From: Microbulbifer yueqingensis | Lineage (GTDB): Bacteria; Pseudomonadota; Gammaproteobacteria; Pseudomonadales; Cellvibrionaceae | Direction of reading: 5' to 3' | DNA length: 64,000 nt | NCBI RefSeq assembly: GCF_900100355.1 | Contig: NZ_FNFH01000003.1 | Location: 124,001 to 188,000, forward strand | Shown here: piece after piece, positions 9,217 to 18,374 of the stretch | Layout: every line of letters starts with the position of its first letter | How positions within the stretch are numbered: the stretch's first letter is position 1 | The notes under the pieces: model-generated | What the model saw: only the letters and a program-made list of their open reading frames with translations | Database searches by the model: none | Told to the model about the DNA's origin: nothing | Position numbers and translations under genes: made by a program

Positions 9217-10341
9217 TTACTGCTTTACGTTTTTCTTTTCCCAGTCGCGCACCTTGCGCCGGGCCCTGTCGAAGATACGCTCGTAATTTCCCTTGGTGAT
9301 TTTCTCTTTTGCCTCTGGGTTCAGCTTTTCCCAGAGCGGCTGGTACATCTCATAGACCTTTTTCTGGGCCTCGACGGTATCCGGGGCCACCACATCGGAC
9401 CCGAACAGGAAGCGGTCCGGATATTTGTTCAGCAGGTCTGCCGTCCGCTTCGTTGCCTCCGGCGTTTCCGTCACGTACTTGGCGACCTCATCCCAGGAGA
9501 TATCGATATACACATGCTTGAGATCCGGACTGGTTACGATTTTCTCGGCGATGGCCAGCTGGTCCTTTACCGGCCGCACCACGCGCCCGAGACCCATGTG
9601 CGCCCAGATGATGGTTGTATTGGGGTGACGTGTGAACAGGTCCTTCATCTGCTTCAGGGCAAAAGGCTCCTTGTCCGATTTGGGAAAGGGGGTGTTGATG
9701 TCGTTGTGCAGGATGACCGCAAGGCCGGTCTCGCCGGCGAACTCCATAATCCGGTCCAGGGCCGGATCGGTTAGGCTGGCCGTGTCTCCGGCCACCTTTG
9801 AAGAGACGAATTCCTTGTGAATGGTGAATTCCCCAATGCCGGAAAAGACACCGGGATAGGTCTCCAGCACGCGCCGGATATGGTCGGCGGCATACATGTC
9901 GGCGGGATTAAACCCGGTGATCATGGGGTCGAGCCTGGCCTGTTTGTCCTTGGGGAGGCCCTGGTAGGCTTCGGCGATGTGGGCATCGGTAAACGAGTAA
10001 TAATAGAGCGGTGCGTCCGACTCCAGGTAATAGGTGGGTGCCGAGTCCCCGGTATTTTCGTAGGACCATGTCTGCTGCAGGGGAATCCCGAAGAGGGTCG
10101 AGCGGCCGATGGTGTCACCCATCATCTGCACATAGTCCTCTATGTCCGTACCTTCCTGAATGTAATTGGTCAGGTGGAAATGCGAGTCGTTGAAGAGGGC
10201 GTCCTCTGGCACGCTGCTTTCCTGAGCCTGTGTTACTGCGCCGATTGCCGTGACCAGAGCTGCGACGGTTGCCGCACTGGCCCGACGGACTTTCTTCGAG
10301 GTTGGCAAGTCTGTCCAGTTGCCGGTATTTATTGGTTCCAT
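9217..10341 (-). CDS. Exported amidohydrolase (amidohydrolase-2 / TIM-barrel metal-dependent hydrolase)
   Basis: This 374-residue protein has an N-terminal basic stretch followed by a hydrophobic segment ending TQAQE, which looks like a signal peptide. The metal-binding motif DSHFHL sits near residue 53. A central VILHND and IIWAHMG, then FGSDVV near the C-terminus, give the usual His/Asp ligand set of the amidohydrolase superfamily. Several Tyr-rich segments (PTYYLESDAPLYYY) may line the substrate site. ATG is supported by GGAG 8 bases upstream. It lies between a lipoprotein hydrolase and a porin gene, suggesting periplasmic processing of an imported compound. The substrate is unknown. Confidence 0.8.
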   Translation of the reverse strand: MEPINTGNWTDLPTSKKVRRASAATVAALVTAIGAVTQAQESSVPEDALFNDSHFHLTNYIQEGTDIEDYVQMMGDTIGRSTLFGIPLQQTWSYENTGDSAPTYYLESDAPLYYYSFTDAHIAEAYQGLPKDKQARLDPMITGFNPADMYAADHIRRVLETYPGVFSGIGEFTIHKEFVSSKVAGDTASLTDPALDRIMEFAGETGLAVILHNDINTPFPKSDKEPFALKQMKDLFTRHPNTTIIWAHMGLGRVVRPVKDQLAIAEKIVTSPDLKHVYIDISWDEVAKYVTETPEATKRTADLLNKYPDRFLFGSDVVAPDTVEAQKKVYEMYQPLWEKLNPEAKEKITKGNYERIFDRARRKVRDWEKKNVKQ

Positions 10342-10500
10342 CTGGAAAACTCCACTCTGGTTCAGAAAGGACCCTTAGGGGCGGAGAGAGAGGTGATAGG
10401 GGCTGAAAGTACCGTTCAGTGTAGAACTCCGCCCGGGAACAGTGTGGACGAACATGACAAAGCGCCGGTGGGGTGCCAGGCAACATGAGCGGGTACAGGC

Positions 10501-10536
10501 GGGGGGAGAGGCGGGGGAGAGGCGAGGGAGAGGCGA
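10501..10536. repeat. Purine-rich imperfect tandem repeat, about three 11-12 bp units
   Basis: Three consecutive units of the form (A/G)GGGGAGAGGC(G) occur between the amidohydrolase start and the hydrolase stop. The strand asymmetry is extreme: almost no pyrimidines on the + strand. It sits 40 bases downstream of the hydrolase stop on the minus strand, where the transcript would be C/U-rich. Confidence 0.6.
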
Positions 10537-10544
10537 GGTTGTGG

Positions 10545-10568
10545 CGCGGGCCCTGGGGCGGGCCCGCG
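10545..10568 (-). terminator. GC-rich hairpin after the lipoprotein hydrolase gene
   Basis: A perfect 9-bp stem (CGCGGGCCC / GGGCCCGCG) with a 6-base loop lies 9 bases beyond the stop of the minus-strand hydrolase gene. No U-tract follows, but the minus-strand transcript then runs into the C-rich complement of the purine repeat, which could favour Rho-type or pausing-dependent ending. Confidence 0.4.
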
Positions 10569-10577
10569 GAACAGGAG

Positions 10578-12251
10578 TTACTGTGTCGGCAGGGCACCTC
10601 GACTCGCGGGAGAAGCAGCGGGCGCGGGATCCTGGTTCGGCTCGGCGGCGGATGCCTCGCTATTGCCCTGGGCTGCACCGGCCTCCGGAACCTGTCCAGC
10701 GCCGTCGGTTGAGTTACTGGCCGCCATTTCCTCGCGACGGCACTCGGCAACGCCTTTTGTGACTTCCTCGCGCGGGTTGTCGAGAAAACGGGCGGCGGCA
10801 TTCTCGGCACAATTGCTGGCGGAGATGACGTCGTGGGCCAGGTTCGGGAACAGCAGCCACTGGTGGTTCGGAAGTTTCTGGCGGGCCCTGTCTGCATCTT
10901 CTACCGCAAGAACCGGATCCAGCGCCCCGTGCAGCACCAGGACCGGCAGCGGCGTTTTAATAGCGCGGGATTCACTCAGCGGCGCGGAAGGAATGGCCCA
11001 GATCCGGCACTGGACCTGCATGAGTTCAAGATCGGCGCGGACTGCACCACCGAGAATCCCCGAATCCGCCGCCTGTGCCCGGGCCTTGTCAAAGTCGACG
11101 AACGGTGCCTCTTCATAGCAGAAGTGGCTCACACCTGCTGCGTCGCCAAAGTAGGGGTCGAGCAGGATATTCATGAAGTTGGCGATCGCTGCCCGCACCG
11201 GCGTATCGTTGCCACTCTCCAGCCCCTCGATAACCTGGGGAAGGTCGGGGTAGAAGTTCTCGTCATACAGGGCCTGGAAGAGAACCCGCAGCAGGCGCTG
11301 GCCGGTCAGGACAAACGGATACTGCTCCTCGGAGTAGAGGTGCTTGACGGTAATCGTCCGCGGGTTTTCGTCCAGGGTCTGGACCAGGTTTTCCAACCGG
11401 CGCTGCAGGTCCGGGTAGCGGCTATTGCACTGCTTGTCCTCGCTGCAGAATGCCAGGCCGCGACGGTAGGCGGCGAGTGAGTCCCCCGCCAGTTGCTGGG
11501 TGTACTTGATATCGGGGAATACCGCGCTGTTGAGTACCAGCGCGCGTACAGACTGGGGGAAGTCGCGCGCGAGGGTCAGGGCGTAGCGGGACGCGTAAGA
11601 CACGCCGTAGAGGTTCAGCTTGTCCACCTCCAACTGCTTGCGCAGGGCCTCCACATCCCGGGCCACATTGGCGCTGTGGTATTGCGCCAGGTCCGCCTGG
11701 TCGCTGAGACGGCTGTAACAGCGTTCCATGCTGAACGTAAATACCCGTGCCTCCTCGTCCCGCGAGAGGGCACGCTGGAAGGCGGTCTGTGCGTCCTGGA
11801 TGAATTCATCGCAGGTCAGGCGCGGCCTGGCCATGCCGGTACCCCGAGGGTCCATGACAATCAGGTCGCGACCGTCGTCCACGGTCATCTCGGCATAGTT
11901 GACCCACAGCCACTCGGTGGCGTTTTCCGGCTCCAGTCCCAGCGCGGCTCCCGGGCCACCGGCACCCAGGTGGAGCAGGGGAGCCTTGTCCGGGTCCGGC
12001 TCGAACGCTACGAAGCGCACCACCGGAAACTGGAGCTTGCGCCCCTCCGGCTTGGCATAATCCTCGGGCACTTCCATCATGAAGCACTGCGCCAGCGGCC
12101 AGCTGTCGTCGGTCTCGAACCAGCAGGGCTTGGGTATCAGCCTGGTTGGCCCCGCTTCTGCGGCGGACTTGCGGGCATCCCCGTCACACGCCCAGAGCAG
12201 GGCGCAGAGGAGGGGGAGCAGGATGACCTTGATTGTGGGGAGCTGTCTCAA
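10578..12251 (-). CDS. Alpha/beta hydrolase lipoprotein with TAP-like C-terminal domain
   Basis: This is a 557-residue predicted lipoprotein: the signal segment ends LLWACDG, a lipobox with the acylated Cys at about residue 22. The catalytic core has the oxyanion region LHLGAGGPG, the DPRGTG motif and the nucleophile elbow GVSYAS. A C-terminal VLVLHGALDPV and NLAHDV supply the Asp and His. This is the proline-iminopeptidase/tripeptidyl-aminopeptidase (TAP) arrangement, so peptide cleavage is likely. The last ~40 residues are low-complexity Ala/Pro/Glu/Ser. It is first in the minus-strand order before the amidohydrolase and DcaP-like porin. Confidence 0.85.
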   Translation of the reverse strand: MRQLPTIKVILLPLLCALLWACDGDARKSAAEAGPTRLIPKPCWFETDDSWPLAQCFMMEVPEDYAKPEGRKLQFPVVRFVAFEPDPDKAPLLHLGAGGPGAALGLEPENATEWLWVNYAEMTVDDGRDLIVMDPRGTGMARPRLTCDEFIQDAQTAFQRALSRDEEARVFTFSMERCYSRLSDQADLAQYHSANVARDVEALRKQLEVDKLNLYGVSYASRYALTLARDFPQSVRALVLNSAVFPDIKYTQQLAGDSLAAYRRGLAFCSEDKQCNSRYPDLQRRLENLVQTLDENPRTITVKHLYSEEQYPFVLTGQRLLRVLFQALYDENFYPDLPQVIEGLESGNDTPVRAAIANFMNILLDPYFGDAAGVSHFCYEEAPFVDFDKARAQAADSGILGGAVRADLELMQVQCRIWAIPSAPLSESRAIKTPLPVLVLHGALDPVLAVEDADRARQKLPNHQWLLFPNLAHDVISASNCAENAAARFLDNPREEVTKGVAECRREEMAASNSTDGAGQVPEAGAAQGNSEASAAEPNQDPAPAASPASRGALPTQ

Positions 12252-12298
12252 TCGTATTTACCTGTTCAGCTGTCGGGCGCCCGGCCCTCCGGTCACGC

Positions 12299-12916
12299 TC
12301 AGTGCTGACCGAAGCGTGCGATGGGCGCGGATAGGTTCCAGCGTATTGCGGCCAGCCGGATGGCCAGGGTTGTGAGCACCGCGATGGCGACCACCAGTTC
12401 TCCGGGCAGTTTACCGCTGGCATCGAGAAGCACCAGCACTGCGGCACCGGAGAGGGCTGCGGTGGCATAGATTTCACGGCGCAGCAGGAGGGGGATATCA
12501 CCGGCCAGGATGTCCCTGATCAGGCCGCCAAAGGTGCCGGTCATTACGCCCATCACCATGGCAATGGCCGGGGAATGGCCCAGGTCGAGTACCTTCTGGG
12601 TGCCGATCACTACGAACACCGCAAGCCCCATGGCGTCGGCGATCTTGAGCAGTCGCATGGGAACCTGAAGGTAGCGGATCAGGTAGAAACTCACAACGCC
12701 GGTGCCTGCGGCAATCCAGAGGTAGTGACTGTCCTGCAGCCAGAATACCGGAACATTGAGGATCATGTCGCGGGTTGTGCCGCCACCAGTGGCGGTGACA
12801 CAGGCGAGTACTACTGCACCAAACAGGTCCATCTGCTTGTGACCGGCGGCGAGGACGCCGGTAAAGGCAAAGACCACAATGCCGATAAGGTCGAACCAGT
12901 ACAGCAGTTGTTCCAT
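12299..12916 (-). CDS. TRIC-type cation channel family protein (YadS/UPF0126)
   Basis: This 205-residue membrane protein has two repeats of three helices plus a final helix. Each repeat carries the conserved Gly-rich motif of the family: ACVTATGGGTTRDMI in the first half and GVMTGTFGGLIRDIL in the second. That is the hallmark of bacterial TRIC homologues, which form homotrimeric monovalent-cation channels. E. coli YadS/YicG are the relatives. It lies 47 bases downstream of the lipoprotein hydrolase start and 76 bases from gcdH, all on the minus strand, with no obvious functional link. Confidence 0.9.
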   Translation of the reverse strand: MEQLLYWFDLIGIVVFAFTGVLAAGHKQMDLFGAVVLACVTATGGGTTRDMILNVPVFWLQDSHYLWIAAGTGVVSFYLIRYLQVPMRLLKIADAMGLAVFVVIGTQKVLDLGHSPAIAMVMGVMTGTFGGLIRDILAGDIPLLLRREIYATAALSGAAVLVLLDASGKLPGELVVAIAVLTTLAIRLAAIRWNLSAPIARFGQH

Positions 12917-12992
12917 CGGGGAGAGCCTGTGTTGCGTAGCTACCTGTAGCCCGGGCGGGCTACAGGCGCATCATACAGGCATCAGGCAGGCA

Positions 12993-14177
12993 TCAGAAGA
13001 AAGCTTGCAGCCCGGTCTGGGCCCGGCCCAGGATCAGTGCATGCACGTCGTGGGTGCCCTCGTAGGTGTTGACCGCTTCCAGGTTCATGACGTGGCGGAT
13101 GACGTGGAACTCGTCGGAGATACCGTTACCACCGTGCATGTCGCGGGAGACCCGGGCAATATCCAGTGCCTTGCCGCAGTTATTGCGCTTCACCAGCGAG
13201 ATCATGGTGGGGTCAAAGTCCTTGCCCTCATCCATGATACGACCCACCCGCAGGGAGGCCTGCAGGCCGAGGGCGATTTCGGTCTGCATATCGGCCAGTT
13301 TTTTCTGGAACAGCTGGGTCTGTGCCAGCGGGCGATTGAACTGCTTGCGGTCCAGGCCGTACTGGCGTGCCGCATGCCAGCAGAACTCCGCCGCACCGAT
13401 CGCGCCCCAGGAAATACCGTAACGGGCGCGGTTCAGGCAGCCAAACGGACCGCGCAGGCCGCCGATATCGGGGAATTTGTTCTCTTCCGGTACAAAGACG
13501 TTGTCCATCACGATCTCACCGGTGATGGAGGCGCGCAGGGAGAACTTGCCCTCGATCTTGGGCGCGCTCAGGCCCTCCATGCCTTTATCCAGCACGAAGC
13601 CACGGATTACGTCCTCGTCGTCCTTGGCCCAGACCACGAAAACGTCAGCAATGGGGCTGTTGGTGATCCACATCTTGGAGCCGCTCAGGCGATAGCCGCC
13701 GTCGACCTTCCTGGCACGGGTCTTCATACCGCCCGGGTCCGAACCGGCATCGGGCTCGGTGAGGCCAAAGCATCCGACCCACTCGCCGGTGGCCAGCTTG
13801 GGCAGGTACTTCTCCTTCTGCGCCTCGCTGCCGTAGGCGGAGATGGGGTACATCACCAGGCTCGACTGCACGCTCATGGCGGAGCGATAGCCGGAGTCCA
13901 CGCGTTCTACCTCGCGGGCCACCAGGCCGTAGGAAACGTAGTTGAGTCCCGCGCAGCCGTAGCCTTCGATGGTGGAGCCCAGCAGGCCCAGTTCGCCCAT
14001 CTCGTTCATGATCTGGCGGTCGAATTGCTCGTGGCGGTTGGCCTCGAGTACCCGCGGCATCAGCCGGGTCTGGCAATACTCGCGCGCGGTGTCGCGCACC
14101 ATGCGCTCCTCGTCGGTGAGTTGGCGGTCAAGGAGCAGGATATCGTCCCAGTGGGCGAGTGGTTGGTGCTTGCTCAT
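12993..14177 (-). CDS. gcdH: Glutaryl-CoA dehydrogenase
   Basis: This 394-residue acyl-CoA dehydrogenase converts glutaryl-CoA to crotonyl-CoA with decarboxylation in lysine, tryptophan and glutarate breakdown. It shows the FAD/substrate motifs [16 protein letters not shown] and [16 protein letters not shown]. Near the C-terminus, [20 protein letters not shown] contains the catalytic Glu of the YEGT motif at the position used by glutaryl-CoA dehydrogenases. Length and N-terminus ([20 protein letters not shown]) fit the family. It is monocistronic here. A CaiB/BaiF CoA-transferase 7 kb away could supply glutaryl-CoA, but that is only suggestive. Confidence 0.95.
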   Translation of the reverse strand: MSKHQPLAHWDDILLLDRQLTDEERMVRDTAREYCQTRLMPRVLEANRHEQFDRQIMNEMGELGLLGSTIEGYGCAGLNYVSYGLVAREVERVDSGYRSAMSVQSSLVMYPISAYGSEAQKEKYLPKLATGEWVGCFGLTEPDAGSDPGGMKTRARKVDGGYRLSGSKMWITNSPIADVFVVWAKDDEDVIRGFVLDKGMEGLSAPKIEGKFSLRASITGEIVMDNVFVPEENKFPDIGGLRGPFGCLNRARYGISWGAIGAAEFCWHAARQYGLDRKQFNRPLAQTQLFQKKLADMQTEIALGLQASLRVGRIMDEGKDFDPTMISLVKRNNCGKALDIARVSRDMHGGNGISDEFHVIRHVMNLEAVNTYEGTHDVHALILGRAQTGLQAFF

Positions 14178-14593
14178 TATTTGTCTCGTCTACCTTCGCT
14201 GTCGGTTGCTGGCCGGGGAACTTCCGGGCAGCACTGTGTGCATCTTAATCAGTTGTGCCGCAATTGGCACTGCGCGGCGGTGCCGTCCGCCAGGCTGTGA
14301 AATTTGTGATCACTATTTTCGGCGGGCCCATGATACCTAACTCCTGCCGCGAGGGCACTCCCCCTGTGCGCGGCCGGGACCAAAATTCCCCTGACCCCGT
14401 AACCATGCCCGGATATGCCCGCAACAGGCCGGTCCTCGCCAACAATTTCCCAGGCTGGCCGGGCAGGCCGGAACCTTTTGGCGCAGCCACGGGGTTTCGC
14501 CATTGCCGGGCAGGGGAGAGGCACCACCGGCATGCTGCGGACACGGGGTGTCTGCAGCCCGCTGCCCAGCGGGTGCTGTCTGGCCGGCCGGGT
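14178..14593. other. 416-base intergenic region upstream of gcdH
   Basis: No convincing gene, RNA or repeat is visible. It must carry the gcdH promoter, but I see no clear -35/-10 pair. A short hairpin CCCGCTG-CC-CAGCGGG lies about 20 bases past the antiporter stop and may act in its 3' end. Short open frames on both strands lack a ribosome site and recognisable protein character. Confidence 0.5.
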
Positions 14594-15763
14594 TCAGTCC
14601 CGCCGCAGGTGATCCTTGATGGCAATGGGATTGGGGAAATTCATCACGACGATATAGGAAGACACCAGGAAGGTGATGATTGCCGTGGCCTGGATCAGGT
14701 GCGATGCAGCGCTCCCGATCAGTTGCTGGCTGGCGGCGAGGAATGCGATCAATAGCGAGAACTCACTGATCTGTCCCAGTCGGAAGCCCACGTCCCAGGA
14801 CAGCACATTGTGCTCGCTCTGGTTCCCCAACAGGTAGCGGAAGACCACCGGCTTTACCACCAGCACCGCTGCCGCAGCCACCAGCGCCGGCAGTGCAATC
14901 TCGGGGACCATCGACAGATTGAACTGGGCGCCGAGGCTGAAGAAAAACAGGATCAGGAAAAAATCCCGCAAAGGCTTGAGGCTGAGCGCGATATATTGCG
15001 AGATGGGGCTGGTGGCCAGGGTGATACCGGCGATAAAGGCCCCGATCTCCCGGGAGAGGCCAACCACCTCCGCCATTTCCGCCATTCCCATGCACCAGCC
15101 GAGCGCCACCAGGAATACGTATTCGTGGAAGCGGTCGTAGCGTGTCAGCAGTGGCAACAGGACGTATTTCACTACCACCCAGGCGGCGACCACCAGTAGC
15201 GGCAGGGCGGCGAAGGACATGCCCAGCCGAGCGAGATCCACCTGACCGGTACTGCCACTGAGGAGGATCATCAGGCAGGCGATGGCCACGAAATCCTGGA
15301 ATAGCAGCAGCCCCACCATGATCTCGCCCAGGTGCTTGTGGTGCAGCACCGTTGTCGGCAACAGCTTGATGCCGATGATGGTGCTGGAAAACATCATCGC
15401 CATGCCGATCACCCAGGACTCGATATTGGTAAACCCGAACAGCTGGCCGATTCCAAACCCGAGGCCGAGAAACAGGGCACAGCTGACCAGGCCGACGAAA
15501 GTGGCCTTGCGCATGACCGATACCAGTGCCCTGGGCTGCATATCCAGGCCGAGCAGGAACAGCAGGAAGATGATGCCGATGGTGGACATGTCGGCGAGGA
15601 GTTGCACATTGTCCACCACGCCCACACCTGAGGGGCCCAGCAGGACACCCAGGGCGATGTAGGCCACCAGCAGGGGCTGGCGGCCATAGAGAGCCGCGGT
15701 GGCAATGAGCGCGGCGCCACTGAAGATCAGGAAGAACGATTGGAAGAGGGAGGTTTCCGCCAC
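14594..15763 (-). CDS. CPA2-family cation:proton antiporter (KefB/NapA-like membrane domain)
   Basis: This 389-residue protein consists almost wholly of about 11-12 hydrophobic helices. Family motifs include PLLVAYIALGVLLGPSGVG near residue 30, IGIIFLLFLLGLDMQP near 65, FSSTIIGIKLL near 130 and SLGAQFNLSMVPEI near 275. It ends soon after the last helix, so the cytoplasmic RCK/TrkA-N domain of KefB/KefC is absent. It resembles short Na+ or K+/H+ antiporters. The ion specificity cannot be read from the sequence. It stands alone between gcdH and the class V aminotransferase, all on the minus strand. Confidence 0.88.
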   Translation of the reverse strand: MAETSLFQSFFLIFSGAALIATAALYGRQPLLVAYIALGVLLGPSGVGVVDNVQLLADMSTIGIIFLLFLLGLDMQPRALVSVMRKATFVGLVSCALFLGLGFGIGQLFGFTNIESWVIGMAMMFSSTIIGIKLLPTTVLHHKHLGEIMVGLLLFQDFVAIACLMILLSGSTGQVDLARLGMSFAALPLLVVAAWVVVKYVLLPLLTRYDRFHEYVFLVALGWCMGMAEMAEVVGLSREIGAFIAGITLATSPISQYIALSLKPLRDFFLILFFFSLGAQFNLSMVPEIALPALVAAAAVLVVKPVVFRYLLGNQSEHNVLSWDVGFRLGQISEFSLLIAFLAASQQLIGSAASHLIQATAIITFLVSSYIVVMNFPNPIAIKDHLRRD

Positions 15764-15878
15764 TGTGGCTCCTTGTGTGCTTACCCGTCCGGGGCCTGTC
15801 CATGGGTTACATTATCCACGGATGCCGGTGCAGCGGAAACCGCCGGGTTTCGGGCCCGGGAAAGCCCGGGCGGAACAC

Positions 15879-17507
15879 TCAGAGGTTGAACCAGCGGAGG
15901 TGCTCGGCCCGTTCCGACAGGATCGGTTGCGCGCAGGTTTTGCCATGGGGCGCGCGCAGGATTTCCCGTGCCTCGGCGAGGAAGTCCTGCAACCGGGTGG
16001 CCACCGGTGCGGGAAGTTCGGTGCCGGCATTGTCGAGGTCCAGCTGCAGCGGAGGTTCCGCCGCCTCGCCCTGGTAGCGCCAGACCCCGCTACCGGCGTC
16101 ATACTGATAGTAGGGCAGCAGCCGGTAACCTTCGGCGGCGATGATTTCGATTGCCTCAATCAGGTAGTCGGCGGTCTCCTCATCGAGGAAGTAATTGAAG
16201 TTGAGTCGCACCCAGCCCGGCTTGAGGATGCTCTCCCCCTCGCTCACCAGTCGCTCCAGGGCGGCGCTTTGTTCGCTGGTCAGGTGCAACAGCTGGTGGC
16301 CATAGGGGCCCGCGCAGGAGCAGCCGCCACGCACCTGGATCCCGAACAGGTCATTCAGTAGTGCCACCACGAAGCCATGGTGCAGGGGCTTGCCATCCCG
16401 GAGTATATGCACGGAAACGATGCTGACCCGCGGCGCCGCGGTGCCGCCGAGAATCTCGATGTTGGGGTTCTCGCCCCAACGACTGAAGGCGCGGTCGAGC
16501 CACGCGGCTTCGCGCGCCTCGATTTCCGCGGCACCCACGCGGTCCTTCAGGGCAAATACCAGTCCTGCCCGCACCGATTCGACAATTGCCGGCGTGCCGG
16601 CTTCCTCCCGGCGCTCGCCGGCAGGCAGGTAGGTATGGCTCTCCGGCCCCACCCACGACACCGTGCCACCACCGGGTACTGCAGGCTGTCCAGCCGGCAG
16701 GAGGGATTTGCGCACCACCAGGACGCCCGGGGTGCCCGGGCCACCGACGAATTTGTGCGGGGAGATAAACAGTGCGTCCTTGCAGGTGGCCCCGCCGTCT
16801 CCCTGCATATCGATGGCGACATAGGGGCCGGCGGCGGCATAGTCCCAGAATGACAGTGCCCCGTACCTGTGCAGGAGGGAAGTGACGGCATCCACATCGG
16901 TACGAATACCGGTGACGTTGGAAGCGGCAGAAAAACTGCCGATCTTGAGCGGGCGCCCGGCAAATTCCTGCAATGAATGCTCCAGTGCGGCCAGGTCCAC
17001 ACCGCCTTCTTCGCCCTGCGGGATGGTTACGACCTGGGCCACGGACTCACGCCAGGGCAGGTCGTTGGAGTGGTGCTCGTAGGGGCCGATGAACACTACC
17101 GGCCGTTTGTCTTCGGGGATTTCCGGGCCCTGCGCACCGAAGCGTTCGTATTGATCTGCCCGCAGGCCCAGGCATTCCACCATCCGGTTGACGGCCGCAG
17201 TGGCACCGGACCCGCAAAATATGACCGCGTGCTGTTCTCCCGCGTTGACCGACTTGCGCACTGCTGCCCGTGCCTGCTCGCGAAAGGCGGTGGTCTGGCG
17301 GCCGGTGGCCGAAGTTTCGCTATGTGTGTTGGCGTACCAGGGTAGTACCTGGTGGCGGATCGTATCCTCGATGAACGCAAGGCTGCGCCCGGATGCCGTG
17401 TAGTCGGCGTAAACCAGTGGGCGGATGCCGAACGGGGTGGTGAGTGGCCGGCGCTCGCCAATCACATTATTCCGGATGCGCTCGAGAAGGGGGGCACAGT
17501 CGCTCAT
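15879..17507 (-). CDS. Class V aminotransferase-fold PLP enzyme (SufS/Csd-like)
   Basis: This protein of about 542 residues has the cysteine-desulfurase fold. It carries NTHSETSATGRQTT near residue 60, a FCGSGATAAVNR phosphate-binding turn, WDYAAAGPYVAIDM with the pyridine-binding Asp, and the PLP lysine in SPHKFVGGPGTPG. It is longer than SufS/IscS (about 400) through a C-terminal extension after the RGGCSCAGPYG loop. The cysteine-containing loop might serve as catalytic thiol, but the family also includes non-desulfurase lyases. I chose the ATG with GAGGT 4-5 bases upstream. The Lrp-type regulator lies immediately upstream on the same strand. Confidence 0.82.
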   Translation of the reverse strand: MSDCAPLLERIRNNVIGERRPLTTPFGIRPLVYADYTASGRSLAFIEDTIRHQVLPWYANTHSETSATGRQTTAFREQARAAVRKSVNAGEQHAVIFCGSGATAAVNRMVECLGLRADQYERFGAQGPEIPEDKRPVVFIGPYEHHSNDLPWRESVAQVVTIPQGEEGGVDLAALEHSLQEFAGRPLKIGSFSAASNVTGIRTDVDAVTSLLHRYGALSFWDYAAAGPYVAIDMQGDGGATCKDALFISPHKFVGGPGTPGVLVVRKSLLPAGQPAVPGGGTVSWVGPESHTYLPAGERREEAGTPAIVESVRAGLVFALKDRVGAAEIEAREAAWLDRAFSRWGENPNIEILGGTAAPRVSIVSVHILRDGKPLHHGFVVALLNDLFGIQVRGGCSCAGPYGHQLLHLTSEQSAALERLVSEGESILKPGWVRLNFNYFLDEETADYLIEAIEIIAAEGYRLLPYYQYDAGSGVWRYQGEAAEPPLQLDLDNAGTELPAPVATRLQDFLAEAREILRAPHGKTCAQPILSERAEHLRWFNL

Positions 17508-17616
17508 GCTGACCTCTACTGCCTGACGTTTGCGGGCCGTGCGAGGGTCATTACCCATGCGGCCCGCCGTCACTCATTGTTAAAGTTATCTTCTGTTGTA
17601 CCCGAGCGGCCTGGCC

Positions 17617-18087
17617 TTATTCGCCGGAGGGGATGGGCAGTTCAGTAGTGCTCTTGATCTGTTCCATGGCGAAGTTGGAGACAATATCGCTGATCCCCAC
17701 CTGGCGGATCAGCTCCTTGTAAAACCGGTCGTAGGCGGCGATGTCGCTGACCACGATGCGCAGCAGGTAGTCGTATTCACCGGCCATACGGTAGCAGTCC
17801 ACCACTTCCGGCAGTTTTGCCACCAGCGCGGCAAAAGACTCGGCCCATTCAGCGGTGTGCTGGTCAGTTTTGACCTGCGCAAATACCGAGACCGGCAGGC
17901 CGAGAATCTCTGCGTTCAGTAGGGCTACCTTGCGACGGATGATGCCGCTTTTCTCCAGCTTCTGTATCCGGCGCCAGCAGGGTGTCTTGGTCAGCCCCAC
18001 GCGCTCGGCCAGCTCTTCGATGGAAAGGCTAACATCTGACTGGAGGATGGCAAGAAGTTGTCTGTCGATCGCGTCAAGTGAGGACAT
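17617..18087 (-). CDS. Lrp/AsnC-family transcriptional regulator
   Basis: This 156-residue protein has an N-terminal winged helix-turn-helix (LDAIDRQLLAILQSDVSLS, then LAERVGLTKTPCWRRIQKLE) and a C-terminal RAM/ACT-like ligand-binding domain (CYRMAGEYDYLLRIVVSDI). The helix containing TPCWRR is typical of Lrp-like regulators that respond to amino acids. It lies 109 bases upstream of the class V aminotransferase-fold gene on the same strand. That region contains an 8-bp inverted repeat (GCGGGCCG / CGGCCCGC), a possible attenuating hairpin or operator. The ligand is unknown; the neighbouring phhA/phhR makes an aromatic amino acid one option. Confidence 0.92.
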   Translation of the reverse strand: MSSLDAIDRQLLAILQSDVSLSIEELAERVGLTKTPCWRRIQKLEKSGIIRRKVALLNAEILGLPVSVFAQVKTDQHTAEWAESFAALVAKLPEVVDCYRMAGEYDYLLRIVVSDIAAYDRFYKELIRQVGISDIVSNFAMEQIKSTTELPIPSGE

Positions 18088-18339
18088 TGTTCTACAGAGC
18101 TCCCTATAACGCGGGGTTTGTATCCATATCCGATGGCCTGGCTGCCCTCACTGGCAAAAAAGTACCCCGAGTGATTTGTGTGCAGCGGGAACTGTCCGAC
18201 TTTCGGGGACACTTGGGCTCCCGCTTCACCCTCGCCTGTAACGTTAGTCTCCCGCCAGGCAACTCGGTAGCCGGGTTTTCTCTTCACGGGTGGGGGAGGG
18301 GAAGGGGGTGGAAGAGGGAACGGAGTGAAGGGGGAAAGA

Positions 18340-18367
18340 AGCGCTGCAGCGCAGGAGCTGCAGCGCT
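18340..18367 (-). terminator. Rho-independent-like terminator of phhA
   Basis: A perfect 10-bp stem (AGCGCTGCAG / CTGCAGCGCT) with an 8-base loop lies 7 bases past the phhA stop. On the minus strand it is followed by TCTTTCC, a short T-rich tail. Confidence 0.7.
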
Positions 18368-18374
18368 GCCGCCC

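Noticed and set aside
10501-10536. CRISPR-like or satellite repeat
   Set aside because: The units are 11-12 bp, adjacent without spacers and imperfect; no cas gene is present.
12879-14300. A 473-codon open frame antisense to gcdH
   Set aside because: It covers gcdH completely and its translation has no family features. It is a shadow of the GC-rich codon pattern.
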